DNA from: Clostridia bacterium
Lineage (GTDB): Bacteria > Bacillota > Clostridia > TANB77 > CAG-508
Length of the DNA stretch: 64,000 nt
Direction of reading: 5' to 3'
Assembly: GCA_017528085.1 (NCBI GenBank)
Contig: JAFXPH010000011.1
Coordinates: 146,732 to 210,731 of the forward strand
Shown here: positions 24,923 through 34,710 of the stretch, piece by piece
Numbering within the stretch: position 1 is the stretch's first letter
How the letters are laid out: every line of letters starts with the position of its first letter
Position numbers and translations under genes: made by a program
The notes under the pieces: model-generated
Databases searched by the model: none
Seen by the model: only the letters and a program-made list of their open reading frames with translations
Told to the model about the DNA's origin: nothing

Positions 24923-27900
24923 ATGTATTTAAAACGACTAGAAATGTATGGTTTCAAGTCTTTTGCAGACAAAACTGTACTAGAATTTAAAGATGGAATA
25001 ACAACAGTAATTGGACCTAATGGTTCTGGTAAGAGTAATATCTCTGACTGTATTAGATGGGTACTAGGTGAGCAAAGTATTAAGTCACTTAGAGGATCTA
25101 AATCAGAGGATATTATTTTTTCTGGTACACAAAATAGAAAAGCTATTGGATATGCAGAAGGTTCACTTGTATTTGACAACTCAGATGGAAAACTTCCAAT
25201 TGAGTTTAATGAAGTTACTGTAACAAGAAGAATCTATAGAAGTGGTGAGACTGGATATTTTATCAATAAAGCACCATGTAGATTAAAAGATATATCTGAA
25301 TTATTCATGGATACAGGTATAGGTAAAGATGGTTATTCTATTATTGGTCAAGGTAAAATAGATGAGATACTAAGTAATAAATCAGAAGATAGAAGAAGAA
25401 TCTTCGAAGAAGCTGCTGGTATTGTCAAGTATAGAACAAGAAAAGAAGAATCAGAGAAGAAACTAGAACAAACAAAATTAAACTTACTTAGAATCAATGA
25501 TATTATCGCAGAGATTGAAAGCAACTTAGATCCACTTAAAGAACAATCTGAAAAAGCAAGAAAATATTTAAATCTTCGTGAAGAGTTAAAGAGCATCGAA
25601 GTAGGTCTTTTCTTAAAGAACATTGAAAATTCAAAAGCAAAAGCTACAGAAATAGATTCAAATTTAGATGTATTCGAAACTCAAAAAGTTAAAGAAGATG
25701 AAAAGATGGCAAATCTTCAAATAAAGAAAGAAGAATTAAGGGGAAGAGTAAATGCTTTAATCGATCAAATTGAAGAAAGCCAAAATTTAGGATTTGAAGG
25801 TAATCAAAGAAAAGAGCAGTTATATAGTAAGATAAAAATCAATAATGAAAGAATTGCTAATAACGAAGTTAACTGTGATAGATATAAAGAAGATATCGAA
25901 GAATTAAAACAAAAAAATAAAGAATTAGAAGATGAGAAAAATCAAAAATTATCTAAAAAGGATGATTTATTCTCAAACAAAGATAAATATGTAAAACAAT
26001 TAGAAGAAAAAGAAGCAGAACTTGCTAAATACTCAAAGACTTTATCAGATAAAGAACTTGAGATAGAAGGTAAGAAGAAAGTACTAGATGCAAATATCGA
26101 TAGAAGATATGAAATTGCAATTGAACTAAGTACTGAAGCTGTTAACTTAGAGAACTTAGATAAGAATGAAAAGTCAATTAAAAATGAACTTTCAGATTTA
26201 ATTTCAGAACTTGACAAAACAAGAGAAAATAAATCTTCTCTTGAAAAAGCCTTTTATGAGGTTGAGAAAGAAAGACATGCGTTAGAAAAAGAATTATCTA
26301 GCATGAAAGAAGAAAAAGATAAAAGTGATGAAAAGATTAATGGTTTTGATGAAACTATTAATTCTTTAGAGACAGATTATAGAGTAAAATCTTCTAAATT
26401 AAAATTCTTAGAAGATATGGAAAGAGAAAAAGAAGGATACAATAAATCTGTTAAATCAATTTTAGTTGCAGCTGAAAATAATTCTAGTCTAAAAAGAGGT
26501 ATGCATGGAGTATTAGCAAACCTTATTAATACAGACAAAGAATATGAAACTGCAATTGAGATGACACTTGGATCTACTATTCAAAATATTGTTACTGACA
26601 CAGAAGAAGAAGCTAAAAATCTAGTTAAATTCTTAAGAGATAATAACTTAGGTAGAGCATCTTTCTTACCAATTTCTTCAGTTAAAGGATCTAAACTTTC
26701 ACACTTTAGCTCTACAGCTGGAGTAATTGGGGTTGCAAGTGATTTAGTTAAATATGACAAAAAATATGAAGGTATTATTCTAGACTTACTTGGAAGAACA
26801 GTTGTAGTAGATGATATTGACAATGCAGTAGCACTTGCTAAGAAAAATAAGTATTCATTTAAAATAGTTACTTTAAAAGGTGACATTATTAATCCTTCAG
26901 GAGCTATTTCTGGTGGTTCTATTTATAAGAAACAAGATAGCATCTTAGGTAGAGGAAAAGAAATAGAATCTTTAAAGAAAGATATTAAAACTCTAGAAGG
27001 AAAAATAGAAAAAGCTAAGAAAGATAAAGATGATTATATTAAAGAAATTAAATCAATATTAGAAAAATTTGAAGTTTCTCAAAAGAAGATGCAAGAACAA
27101 GAGATTGTTTATGCAACTGAAAAACAAAAAATTGATAATGTTGGTTTAGAGATTTTAAAATTAGAAGCTAAGAGAGATAAGTTAAAAGAAGATATCGAAA
27201 ATATCGGAAAACAAAGAAACGATATAAAAGCTCATCAAGAACAAATCGATAAAGATATCAAAGCAATTGATGAAGAGAATGCTTCATTATCAAGTATTAT
27301 CGAAGAGTTTTCTAATTTAAATAAAGACAATCAAAAATATATTGATGACTTGAATCTTGACATTACTAACTTAAAAATTTCTGTTACTTCATTTGATGAA
27401 AGTGAAAACTCAATTAATGAAATGATGGAAAGAATAGATCAAGATATTGCAAACAATGAAAAGAGTATTGCTAACAAAGAAGAAAGTATAAATGGATTTG
27501 TTAAAGAAAATGAAACTCTTTTAGAAAATAACAAGGAAGTTGAAGAGGATATTAAAAAATTAGAAGAAGATATCCTAGGTTCTTCAGAAAAAGTTGAAAA
27601 ACTAAAAGCTGAAAGACAAGAGAAGAATGAAGAACTAGACAGTGTTGAAGAAGAAATAAATTCTCAAAATGATAGAGTAAATGATTTAATTAATCAAATA
27701 TCAAAACTAGATGTAAAGAAACAAAAAATTCAAATGGAACTTGACCAAATTATTAACAAATTGTGGGAAGAATATGAGCTTACAGTTAATAATGTGGGAG
27801 AATATAAACCATGTGAAAATATAAGTAGTGTACAAAAAGAAGTTAATTCTTTAAGAAACAAGATTAAAGATTTAGGAAGTATCAACGTTGATTCAATTGA

Positions 27901-28465
27901 AGAATATAATAAACTAAAAGAACGTTATGACTTTATGTCAGAACAAAGATTAGATTTAGAAGATTCTTCAGCAAAACTTAATAAAGTAATTCAAGAAATG
28001 TTAGATACAATGACTAAACAATTCTCTGAACAATTTAAGATAATAAATAAAAACTTCTCTAAAGTATTCGTTGAATTATTTGGAGGAGGAAAAGCTGAAC
28101 TTAAACTTACTGATGAAGATAATGTATTAGAGTGTGGAATTGATATTGAAGTTCAACCACCAGGAAAAAAATTACAAAACATGCTTCTTCTATCAGGTGG
28201 TGAAAAAGCATTTTCTGCAATTGCACTTCTATTTGCAATTCTTAAAATTAATCCAGCACCATTCTGTGTGCTTGATGAGATAGAAGCTGCACTTGATGAT
28301 GTTAACGTATATAGATTTGCAGATTACTTAAAGAAATTTACTAATAAAACTCAATTCTTGGTAATAACACATAGAAAAGGTACTATGGAAGCTGCAGATA
28401 CAATTTACGGTATAACAATGGAGGAAAAAGGTATAAGTAAATTATTATCAATGAAATTAAAATAA
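24923..28465 (+). CDS. smc: Chromosome segregation protein SMC
   Basis: 1180 residues. The N-terminal head has the P-loop GPNGSGKSNISD (about residue 32). A long coiled coil runs to the hinge (about 520-670: GVLANLINTDKEYETAIEMT ... ISGGSIYKK). A second coiled coil leads to the C-terminal head with signature LLLSGGEKAFSAIALLFAIL and Walker B PFCVLDEIEAALDD. SMC with ScpAB forms condensin, which compacts and separates chromosomes. Complete; GAAGGATG lies before the ATG. Confidence 0.97.
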   Translation: MYLKRLEMYGFKSFADKTVLEFKDGITTVIGPNGSGKSNISDCIRWVLGEQSIKSLRGSKSEDIIFSGTQNRKAIGYAEGSLVFDNSDGKLPIEFNEVTVTRRIYRSGETGYFINKAPCRLKDISELFMDTGIGKDGYSIIGQGKIDEILSNKSEDRRRIFEEAAGIVKYRTRKEESEKKLEQTKLNLLRINDIIAEIESNLDPLKEQSEKARKYLNLREELKSIEVGLFLKNIENSKAKATEIDSNLDVFETQKVKEDEKMANLQIKKEELRGRVNALIDQIEESQNLGFEGNQRKEQLYSKIKINNERIANNEVNCDRYKEDIEELKQKNKELEDEKNQKLSKKDDLFSNKDKYVKQLEEKEAELAKYSKTLSDKELEIEGKKKVLDANIDRRYEIAIELSTEAVNLENLDKNEKSIKNELSDLISELDKTRENKSSLEKAFYEVEKERHALEKELSSMKEEKDKSDEKINGFDETINSLETDYRVKSSKLKFLEDMEREKEGYNKSVKSILVAAENNSSLKRGMHGVLANLINTDKEYETAIEMTLGSTIQNIVTDTEEEAKNLVKFLRDNNLGRASFLPISSVKGSKLSHFSSTAGVIGVASDLVKYDKKYEGIILDLLGRTVVVDDIDNAVALAKKNKYSFKIVTLKGDIINPSGAISGGSIYKKQDSILGRGKEIESLKKDIKTLEGKIEKAKKDKDDYIKEIKSILEKFEVSQKKMQEQEIVYATEKQKIDNVGLEILKLEAKRDKLKEDIENIGKQRNDIKAHQEQIDKDIKAIDEENASLSSIIEEFSNLNKDNQKYIDDLNLDITNLKISVTSFDESENSINEMMERIDQDIANNEKSIANKEESINGFVKENETLLENNKEVEEDIKKLEEDILGSSEKVEKLKAERQEKNEELDSVEEEINSQNDRVNDLINQISKLDVKKQKIQMELDQIINKLWEEYELTVNNVGEYKPCENISSVQKEVNSLRNKIKDLGSINVDSIEEYNKLKERYDFMSEQRLDLEDSSAKLNKVIQEMLDTMTKQFSEQFKIINKNFSKVFVELFGGGKAELKLTDEDNVLECGIDIEVQPPGKKLQNMLLLSGGEKAFSAIALLFAILKINPAPFCVLDEIEAALDDVNVYRFADYLKKFTNKTQFLVITHRKGTMEAADTIYGITMEEKGISKLLSMKLK

Positions 28466-28488
28466 ATTGAATAGAGAGGAGAAAGAGT

Positions 28489-30352
28489 ATGTTTCTAAAT
28501 AGTAAAAAATCATTACTAAAAATCACATTTTTATTTGTGTTTTTCGTAATATTTTTAATGACTATGTCTAATGCTTACACAGAACTTAAAGACTATGAAA
28601 TTAATATTAACGTCTTAAATGATGGAAGTATGCATGTAGAAGAAATATGGAAAGTAGAAGCAGAAGATATTACTACATTATTTAAAACATTCAAAGAAGG
28701 CGATGGATATAGTGTAATTGGCAATGTTTATATTAAAGAAACAACAGGGTCAAAGAATGAAGTTTTTACTCAAACAAGTCAGTATAAGTACAAACAAGAT
28801 CCAGGATTATATCATGCATTAGTAAATCCTGATGGTGATTTTGAAATCGCATGGGGAGCTCCAATGGATGGAGAAACAAGAACATTCGTTATTGAATACG
28901 ATGTTTATGATGTAGTTACTAGATATAACGATTGTGAAGATTTTTACTGGAAAATAGTTGGTGAATCATTTGAAGCACCTATTGATCATCTTCATGGTAC
29001 AGTTACAATTCCAAGTGGAATCAGCAATTTAGATGATTTTAGAATATGGGCTCACGGTACTTTAAACGGTACTCTTGAGAAAACATCAACAAGAGAATTT
29101 ACTTATAAGGTAGATAACAATAAGCCTAAATCATTTGTAGAATTAAGAGTTACAACTCCAACAGGAATATTTATGGAGGGTGTAAAAAGTGTTAATGTAA
29201 ATAAGTTAGATGATATCTTAAGTGAAGAACAAAGAAATGCAGATGATGCAAATCGCCAAAGAGAGAAACTAGCAAAAACTCAAAAGTTGCATATGATGAT
29301 AGGAAATATTGGAGGAGCTTTAGTAGGTTTCCTATGCTTGCTTTCATTCTCAAAGAGAAGAGCATTTTTAGAAACTCATCCAAAGCTTGTTCCAGAAGTT
29401 GATTATGAGTATTTTAGAGATATACCAGATAAATCATTATCAGGATTTGACGCTTGTGCAATATCTGATATGACGGTAGATGTATCTCAAAAAATATCTT
29501 CATTATTAATGAGCTTGGCACTTAAAAATTACATATCTTTTGATATTCAATCTAAAAATAAAAAAGATATGTACATCATTTTAAATAACAAAAATCTAGA
29601 TGCTCAGCTAAATGAACACGAAAAAAATCTAATGGATTATTTAAGAGGAATTAATGAATCTGGAAGATTTAGTTTAAAAGATTTTGAAAAATATGGAACT
29701 AGTCATGTATCTAAAGTAGATAGATTATTAGATAGATTTGATGAATTATCAAAAGAACATTTAAAAGAGTATGGAATGATAGATGAAGAAAGAAAATCAA
29801 AATCAGAAGGAGCAATGGCAATTTTAGTACTTGTAATAACAATGTCTATGTTTGCACTTCCATACTTATTAGTGCTTAAGTCATTTATAGGTGCTGGTAT
29901 TTTAGGTGCAGTTGCTTTAGCGACAGTAATTGATTTAGGAATGTTCTATAAAAAAGTCGGAAAACATACTCAAAAAGGTCTTGACGAAAAAGTTAAATGG
30001 GTTGGACTAAAGAAGTTTATGAAAGACTTCTCAATGCTAGATCAAAGAGAAATACCAGAATTAGCATTATGGGAAGAATACCTAGTATATGCAACTGCAT
30101 TTGGCGTTGCAGATGAAGTTATTAAACAACTTAAAGTAGTTTATCCAGAATTAAATGATACTCAATATATTGCAAATAATTATACAGTTCTTAATATGGC
30201 AAGCAATGATAGTTTTGGAAAGTCATTTTCAAGCTCACTTGCAAGCTCTATTGGAAGCGTTACAAACATGTCTTCAGGCAGCGGCGGAGGAGGCGGATTC
30301 TCTTCTGGCGGCGGCGGTGGCGGCGGCCGGAGGTGGCGGCGGCGGTCGTTAA
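28489..30352 (+). CDS. DUF2207 membrane protein with a 3'-end frameshift in the poly-glycine tail
   Basis: A signal helix (about residues 12-30), a DUF2207 domain (NVLNDGSMHVEEIWKVEAED, residues 30-240), a helix near residue 275, and further helices near 440-490 lead to a glycine-rich tail. Function unknown; such proteins are common in Gram-positive bacteria. In the sequence as given the frame turns into RRWRRR at 30328 and runs to a stop at 30378. Dropping one C at 30327/30328 keeps the glycine run (GGGGGR) and gives a stop at 30350-30352, as is normal for the family. I give the family-like end; the literal frame ends at 30378. Confidence 0.8.
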
Positions 30353-30392
30353 AAAATGGGATGACATATATTAAATAAATATAAAAATGATT

Positions 30393-30428
30393 AAAAAAGT
30401 GGAAATTCATTCCACTTTTTTATTTTTT
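30393..30428 (+). terminator. Terminator after the DUF2207 gene
   Basis: AAAAAAGTGGAA pairs with TTCCACTTTTTT, then a T-rich tail. Confidence 0.87.
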
Positions 30429-30566
30429 AAAATCAAACGGGCAGAAAAAACGAGAAAAAAAGAGATAATGCCACAATGTGATTTAATTTAATATGATTTA
30501 TAAGGGATGAAGCAAATTAATTGTGGTTAAAATTGAATTATTAGACGAGGTGATAAAAAGTTTTGA

Positions 30567-30595
30567 TTGCAATGGGGTATTGGTTGTAGTATAAT
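30567..30595 (+). promoter_or_regulatory. Promoter of the M23 peptidase gene
   Basis: TTGCAA, 17 bases, TATAAT. It lies about 43 bases before the proposed ATT start and 280 bases before the first in-frame ATG. Confidence 0.72.
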
Positions 30596-30637
30596 TATGT
30601 TTGTTGACGCGTAAAAAAGAAAAGGATGTGAATTTTT

Positions 30638-31681
30638 ATTTTAAAAGGAAAAAACATTAAATACTATACCAAAGAATTACTTAGAGCAATCAAAGTCGTA
30701 GCTGTCGATTCAGCTATAGTTTTAACAGTCGTAGCAATCAAATATAGACCTGCATATGACGTCAGCTTAGCAGGAAAATATTTAGGAGTTGCAGAAGACA
30801 GAATAGTAATAGAACAAAAATTAGATGAATATTTAAAAGATACTTCAGATAACGTAGCTTATAGAGAAGCAAGCGCAATGCCTGAATTTGAATTCAAGCT
30901 AATCTCTAGAGCAAACAAAGCTGAAGAAGCAAGAATTATTAGTGATATTGAAGATACAATTATATCAACATATAGATATTATGCTATTACAATAGATGGC
31001 GAAACAAAAGGCGTAGTTAATTCTATTGAAACAGCAAATACAGTTATAGATGAAGTTAAATCAGACCTATTAGAAGGTGTTGAACTTAATATTGGTATGG
31101 TAGAAATATTTACAACAGATAAAAATATCGAAAATATTGATGAGACAAAAAATGTTTTAAACGGCGTTAAGCTTGCTAAAACAGATGCATATAAAAAAGA
31201 ACAAGAAGAAAAGAGAAAGGCTGCAGAAGAAGCTAAGAGAAAGAAAGCTGCTGCTAGACTTGCCCAAACTACTACACCAGGTGCAGTAACAGGAAGTTTA
31301 AATGGTATGTCTATTAGTAGACCAGTTTCAGCTATTATGATTTCTTCCAGATTTGGAAGTAGCGGATCAAGAAGATCTGGTCATACAGGTTTAGACTTAG
31401 CTTGTAATACTGGAGCACCTATCACTCCAATCTCAGCAGGTACAGTTACATTCGCTGGATATAAGGGCTCATATGGTAACTTAATTATAATTGACCATGG
31501 TAATGGAGTTCAATCATATTATGCACACTGTAACTCAATTAATGTTGGAGTTGGACAATCTGTAAGTACAGGAACTGTAATCGGTGGAGTTGGTTCTACT
31601 GGTAACTCAACAGGACCTCACTTACACTTAGAGATAAGGGTAAACGGAACTCCGATAAATCCGGAGGGATATTTATATTAA
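30638..31681 (+). CDS. Membrane-anchored M23 family (lysostaphin-type) metallopeptidase, apparent ATT start
   Basis: The catalytic M23 domain (about residues 235-347) has GHTGLDLACNTGAPI (zinc His and Asp), GYKGSYGNLIIIDHGNGV, YYAHC and the HLHLE motif. It cleaves peptidoglycan cross-links. The frame is open 240 bases upstream of its first ATG (30878), and that upstream part encodes a basic N-terminus, a hydrophobic anchor (VVAVDSAIVLTVVAIKY) and the family's usual domain (YDVSLAGKYLGVAEDR). It contains no ATG, GTG or TTG. AAAAGGA at 30620-30626 points to ATT at 30638 (or 30632) as the start. The anchor and a Lys/Ala-rich linker (KKEQEEKRKAAEEAKRKKAA) precede the domain. Confidence 0.85.
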   Translation: MLKGKNIKYYTKELLRAIKVVAVDSAIVLTVVAIKYRPAYDVSLAGKYLGVAEDRIVIEQKLDEYLKDTSDNVAYREASAMPEFEFKLISRANKAEEARIISDIEDTIISTYRYYAITIDGETKGVVNSIETANTVIDEVKSDLLEGVELNIGMVEIFTTDKNIENIDETKNVLNGVKLAKTDAYKKEQEEKRKAAEEAKRKKAAARLAQTTTPGAVTGSLNGMSISRPVSAIMISSRFGSSGSRRSGHTGLDLACNTGAPITPISAGTVTFAGYKGSYGNLIIIDHGNGVQSYYAHCNSINVGVGQSVSTGTVIGGVGSTGNSTGPHLHLEIRVNGTPINPEGYLY

Positions 31682-31706
31682 TTCTAAATAAAATATTTAT
31701 TTAACT

Positions 31707-31746
31707 AAAAAGAAACGTATAATTTTTTTATACGTTTCTTTTTTTA
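31707..31746 (+). terminator. Terminator after the M23 peptidase gene
   Basis: AAGAAACGTATAA pairs with TTATACGTTTCTT, followed by a T run. Confidence 0.88.
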
Positions 31747-31823
31747 CATTTCATAGAATTATATTGTATTAAAATTGTTTTTTTATTATAATAATTTTGA
31801 GTTATTATAAATAGGAGACAATC

Positions 31824-33395
31824 ATGAAAAGGAAAGAGTCTTTTTTAATAAAAGGTGAAAATGAGTCTTTCGGAGTTGATTTGTCAAGAGTTGATATTGA
31901 TTTCTTAAAAGAGGTTAGAGAGAATCAAGATGGCATTAGTAAAGGATTAGATGATATTGTTCATTTCTATTCAATGTATGCTTTAGGAAGATTTTCTGAA
32001 CGAATAGAAGCTAGCGACTTTTATCAAGATAAAAGAATAAAGAATGAAGCAACATCATTTATTTCTGAACTAACAAATCTTGCTGACCAAACTGTAAAAT
32101 CAGATGAAGCTGATACAGGAAGCATTGACAGTTTAAAAGAGAAAGTAAAAGATCTTAAAGTTTATGCTGAATATTTATATTTACTTCACTTTATTAAACC
32201 AGATGAAGAAATCAACAAGAAAACTGTTGAACAAGCTGTTGAAAGAAAAAGAGAATCTGAAAAATGTTTAAGTGAACTTTTGGAATCTGACGGATTTTTC
32301 TTAGGAGATCTTAATGGGCTTTCTTCAGGAGTATTGAATCATAAAAAATTTGATGATTACTTTGCTCAAAGAAAAAGACCTTCATTAAAGAAAAGATATA
32401 CTAGATTTGTAGCTGAATATTCAATTGAAAAAATAAGCTACAACAGGGACCTTTTATTAACTTATGGAAAAATCAATAATTTAAAAGTTAAAGATATAGT
32501 AAGTGACTTTAGAAGATTTTTAATGCTTCATGATAATTTATTCCTATTAGATAACTTACAAGAAGTAGTAGATTTAGTATCTATTAAACAAGAATTTGAA
32601 AAAGAAAAAAGAGAATTAGAAGCTGAAGAAAAAGCATCTGAAGTAGTACCTAAAAAAGAAGAGCCTAAAGCTAAAGAAGAACCTAAAAAAGAGCCTGAAG
32701 ATAAAAAACAAGAAGAACAAGAAGATGTTCATAAAATAGCAAAAAGAAAAGTAAGAGAACGTGTTTATTTAGCATACTTCTATTGGTTCTTTAAAGATGG
32801 TAAATCTATTAAAGATGTAGTAGATAAAGAAGAAATAAAAGAAATATTCTCAAGAATAAAAGAAATTCAAGATATTACTAAAAGAAAAATTATTATTGCT
32901 ATGATGTCAGACGTATCTGAAGAAGAAGGTAGAAAACTTCTAGATGAATTTAAGGGCTTAGCTAAAGAGAACGGCTTATCAGAAGAGACTATCAATGGAA
33001 TAGCAGTAGAAATTGGGAAAAAATATATAACTCAAGATAGAGAAATTGATTTAGTAAGAAACGATATAGATATTTCTTATCAAGATAAAAGATTAAGAAA
33101 TAATGTTAAAGGTATCAAAAAACAAGAAAGTAGCGACCCAACACTAATGAGATACGATTTGACAGGCGTTTCTGAAGAAAATCTAGATACTGAAAAAATG
33201 TATAAAGCTATAAGCAAAAATAGTAGACTTGTAAGCATCTATTTAGATAGAGAAGGCAGAAGAGCTTACATGGTATCTGATGCAAGATCTCCAAGATTTA
33301 CGAGATTAATGCTTGAAAGAACTTTATCTGAAGATTACATTTTGATGCCTAATATGGAAAAAGCAGTAAAAGATATTCAAGAAGAGCAAAAATAA
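31824..33395 (+). CDS. Large unknown cytoplasmic protein, helical, with an acidic/Lys linker
   Basis: 523 residues, no membrane segment or signal peptide. Residues 1-260 look all-helical (ESFGVDLSRVDIDFLKEVRE, DDIVHFYSMYALGRFSERIE). Residues 262-305 are a low-complexity linker of Lys, Glu and Pro (PKKEEPKAKEEPKKEPEDKK). A second helical part (310-420) leads to a C-terminal part with some strands (SRLVSIYLDREGRRAYMVSD). No family recognised. AGGAG lies before the ATG and a terminator follows. It is monocistronic with background composition. Confidence 0.75.
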   Translation: MKRKESFLIKGENESFGVDLSRVDIDFLKEVRENQDGISKGLDDIVHFYSMYALGRFSERIEASDFYQDKRIKNEATSFISELTNLADQTVKSDEADTGSIDSLKEKVKDLKVYAEYLYLLHFIKPDEEINKKTVEQAVERKRESEKCLSELLESDGFFLGDLNGLSSGVLNHKKFDDYFAQRKRPSLKKRYTRFVAEYSIEKISYNRDLLLTYGKINNLKVKDIVSDFRRFLMLHDNLFLLDNLQEVVDLVSIKQEFEKEKRELEAEEKASEVVPKKEEPKAKEEPKKEPEDKKQEEQEDVHKIAKRKVRERVYLAYFYWFFKDGKSIKDVVDKEEIKEIFSRIKEIQDITKRKIIIAMMSDVSEEEGRKLLDEFKGLAKENGLSEETINGIAVEIGKKYITQDREIDLVRNDIDISYQDKRLRNNVKGIKKQESSDPTLMRYDLTGVSEENLDTEKMYKAISKNSRLVSIYLDREGRRAYMVSDARSPRFTRLMLERTLSEDYILMPNMEKAVKDIQEEQK

Positions 33396-33434
33396 AAGCA
33401 ATGATTTTTTTAAAAAAATGTCATTGCTTTTTTC
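33394..33434 (+). terminator. Terminator after the 31824 gene
   Basis: AAAGCAATGA pairs with TCATTGCTTT, then a T run. Confidence 0.85.
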
Positions 33435-33568
33435 TATCAAACCCTTAGAATATATATCTTTTTTGTAACAATTGGTGTAATATTTGTAACAAATATTGAC
33501 TTTTAAATAGGTATATTATAAAAGATAGATAAGGAAATTAGTTAATAAAAAAGAGGAGTGACTAGGTT

Positions 33569-33850
33569 ATGGAAAACAAAAGCAAAAAAAGCTGGTTAAC
33601 ATCATTGATGTTATGTTGGTTTTTAGGATTTTTAGGAGTACATCGTTTATATGCTGGAAAAATCGGATCTGGATTTTTACAAGGCTATGGAACAGTTGTT
33701 GCAGCTTGTTTAACATATTTAAATATCTATGCAGGTATGGCAGCATTTGTTATTGTTGGAGCAACAGTAGTAAATGATTTTTCTTTAATACTATTAAAGA
33801 AATTCCAAGATTGCTATGGAAAAGATATAGCTGAAGATAGATTATATTAA
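33569..33850 (+). CDS. TM2-domain membrane protein
   Basis: 93 residues. The TM2 signature GFLGVHRLYAGKIGSGFLQ lies in the first helical hairpin. The second half departs from the usual TM2 end: instead of the W-x-x-D motif it has VNDFSLILLKKFQDCYGKDI with a short charged tail. TM2 proteins are small two-helix membrane proteins of unknown function. The ATG follows GAGGAGTGACTAGGTT. Background composition, own terminator. Confidence 0.82.
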   Translation: MENKSKKSWLTSLMLCWFLGFLGVHRLYAGKIGSGFLQGYGTVVAACLTYLNIYAGMAAFVIVGATVVNDFSLILLKKFQDCYGKDIAEDRLY

Positions 33851-33863
33851 TAATGGTAAATAA

Positions 33864-33901
33864 TAGCAGGTTTGGAATAAACCTGCTTTTGTATTTTTTT
33901 T
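33864..33901 (+). terminator. Terminator after the TM2 gene
   Basis: AGCAGGTTT pairs with AAACCTGCT, then T-rich tail. Confidence 0.83.
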
Positions 33902-33922
33902 AAAATGTATTGGAGGGTAAAA

Positions 33923-34567
33923 ATGGACACTAACGAAATTAAAGGCGAAGCAGATGAAATCAAAAATCAAACAAAAGACACAATTGATGAAGTAAAAGAC
34001 ACTATCAAATCTACAAATTTTAAAGAAGAAACAAAAGCAACAACAGGATTTGTAAAAGAAATATTATTAAATCCTTTTGAAGAAATTAGAAGAATCGCTA
34101 CAGAAGAAAACAAAGCATTAGGAAAAGTTATTATAATAGTAATAGCACTAATAGCATTAAGTTTAATAGAAGGAATGTTATCATATCATAGCTCTGTAAA
34201 AGATGCATTTAAAGATGTTATAATGGCAGTTTTAAATCCAATCGTATTTATTGCAGCATATGGTGTACTAAGCTTTGTTCTTACAAAGAAAGAAGAAAGA
34301 AAAAGTTTAATTACAACACTTTCAACAGTTGTAATTACATATATACCAGGGGTTATTGGACTTGTATTTTCAATTGTTAATGATATAACAAAAAGCAAAC
34401 TATATATAATCTTCGGAGTATGTATTACAGTTTGTACAATTGCAAAATACTTATTTAGATTCTTTGCTATTAAATACTTAAATAATTCAGAAGATGACAA
34501 TGAAACATTTAGAAAATTCTTAGTTATAGAAGCAATTACAGCTTTTGTAGTAAGATTGATATTTTAA
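33923..34567 (+). CDS. Yip1-like multi-helix membrane protein
   Basis: 214 residues. The ATG at 33923 follows GGAGGG; an upstream in-frame ATG at 33905 is within the ribosome binding site region. The first 55 residues are charged and helical (DTNEIKGEADEIKNQTKDTI). FVKEILLNPFEEIRRIATEE, a Yip1-type amphipathic entry, then leads to five hydrophobic helices. Yip1-domain proteins of bacteria have no settled function. Background composition, own terminator. Confidence 0.72.
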   Translation: MDTNEIKGEADEIKNQTKDTIDEVKDTIKSTNFKEETKATTGFVKEILLNPFEEIRRIATEENKALGKVIIIVIALIALSLIEGMLSYHSSVKDAFKDVIMAVLNPIVFIAAYGVLSFVLTKKEERKSLITTLSTVVITYIPGVIGLVFSIVNDITKSKLYIIFGVCITVCTIAKYLFRFFAIKYLNNSEDDNETFRKFLVIEAITAFVVRLIF

Positions 34568-34608
34568 TTAGTAATATTTGTACTTTATTTAAATATTAAG
34601 TTGAACTT

Positions 34609-34640
34609 GGAAGTTAGTAAAATAACTTCCTTTTTCATTT
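34609..34640 (+). terminator. Terminator after the Yip1-like gene
   Basis: GGAAGTTA pairs with TAACTTCC, followed by T-rich sequence. Confidence 0.78.
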
Positions 34641-34710
34641 TATTTCAATAAAGCGTTCATAATTTAGACATAATCAAATTATATATTTATGCTATGAAAG
34701 GAAGATACAA

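Noticed and set aside
30155..30410. ORFs in other frames over the poly-glycine tail
   Set aside because: They are by-products of GGC/GGT repeats; only their end helped to locate the frameshift of the DUF2207 gene.
31824..33395. Phage or defence protein
   Set aside because: The helical protein with a Lys/Glu/Pro linker has no motif that supports such a role.
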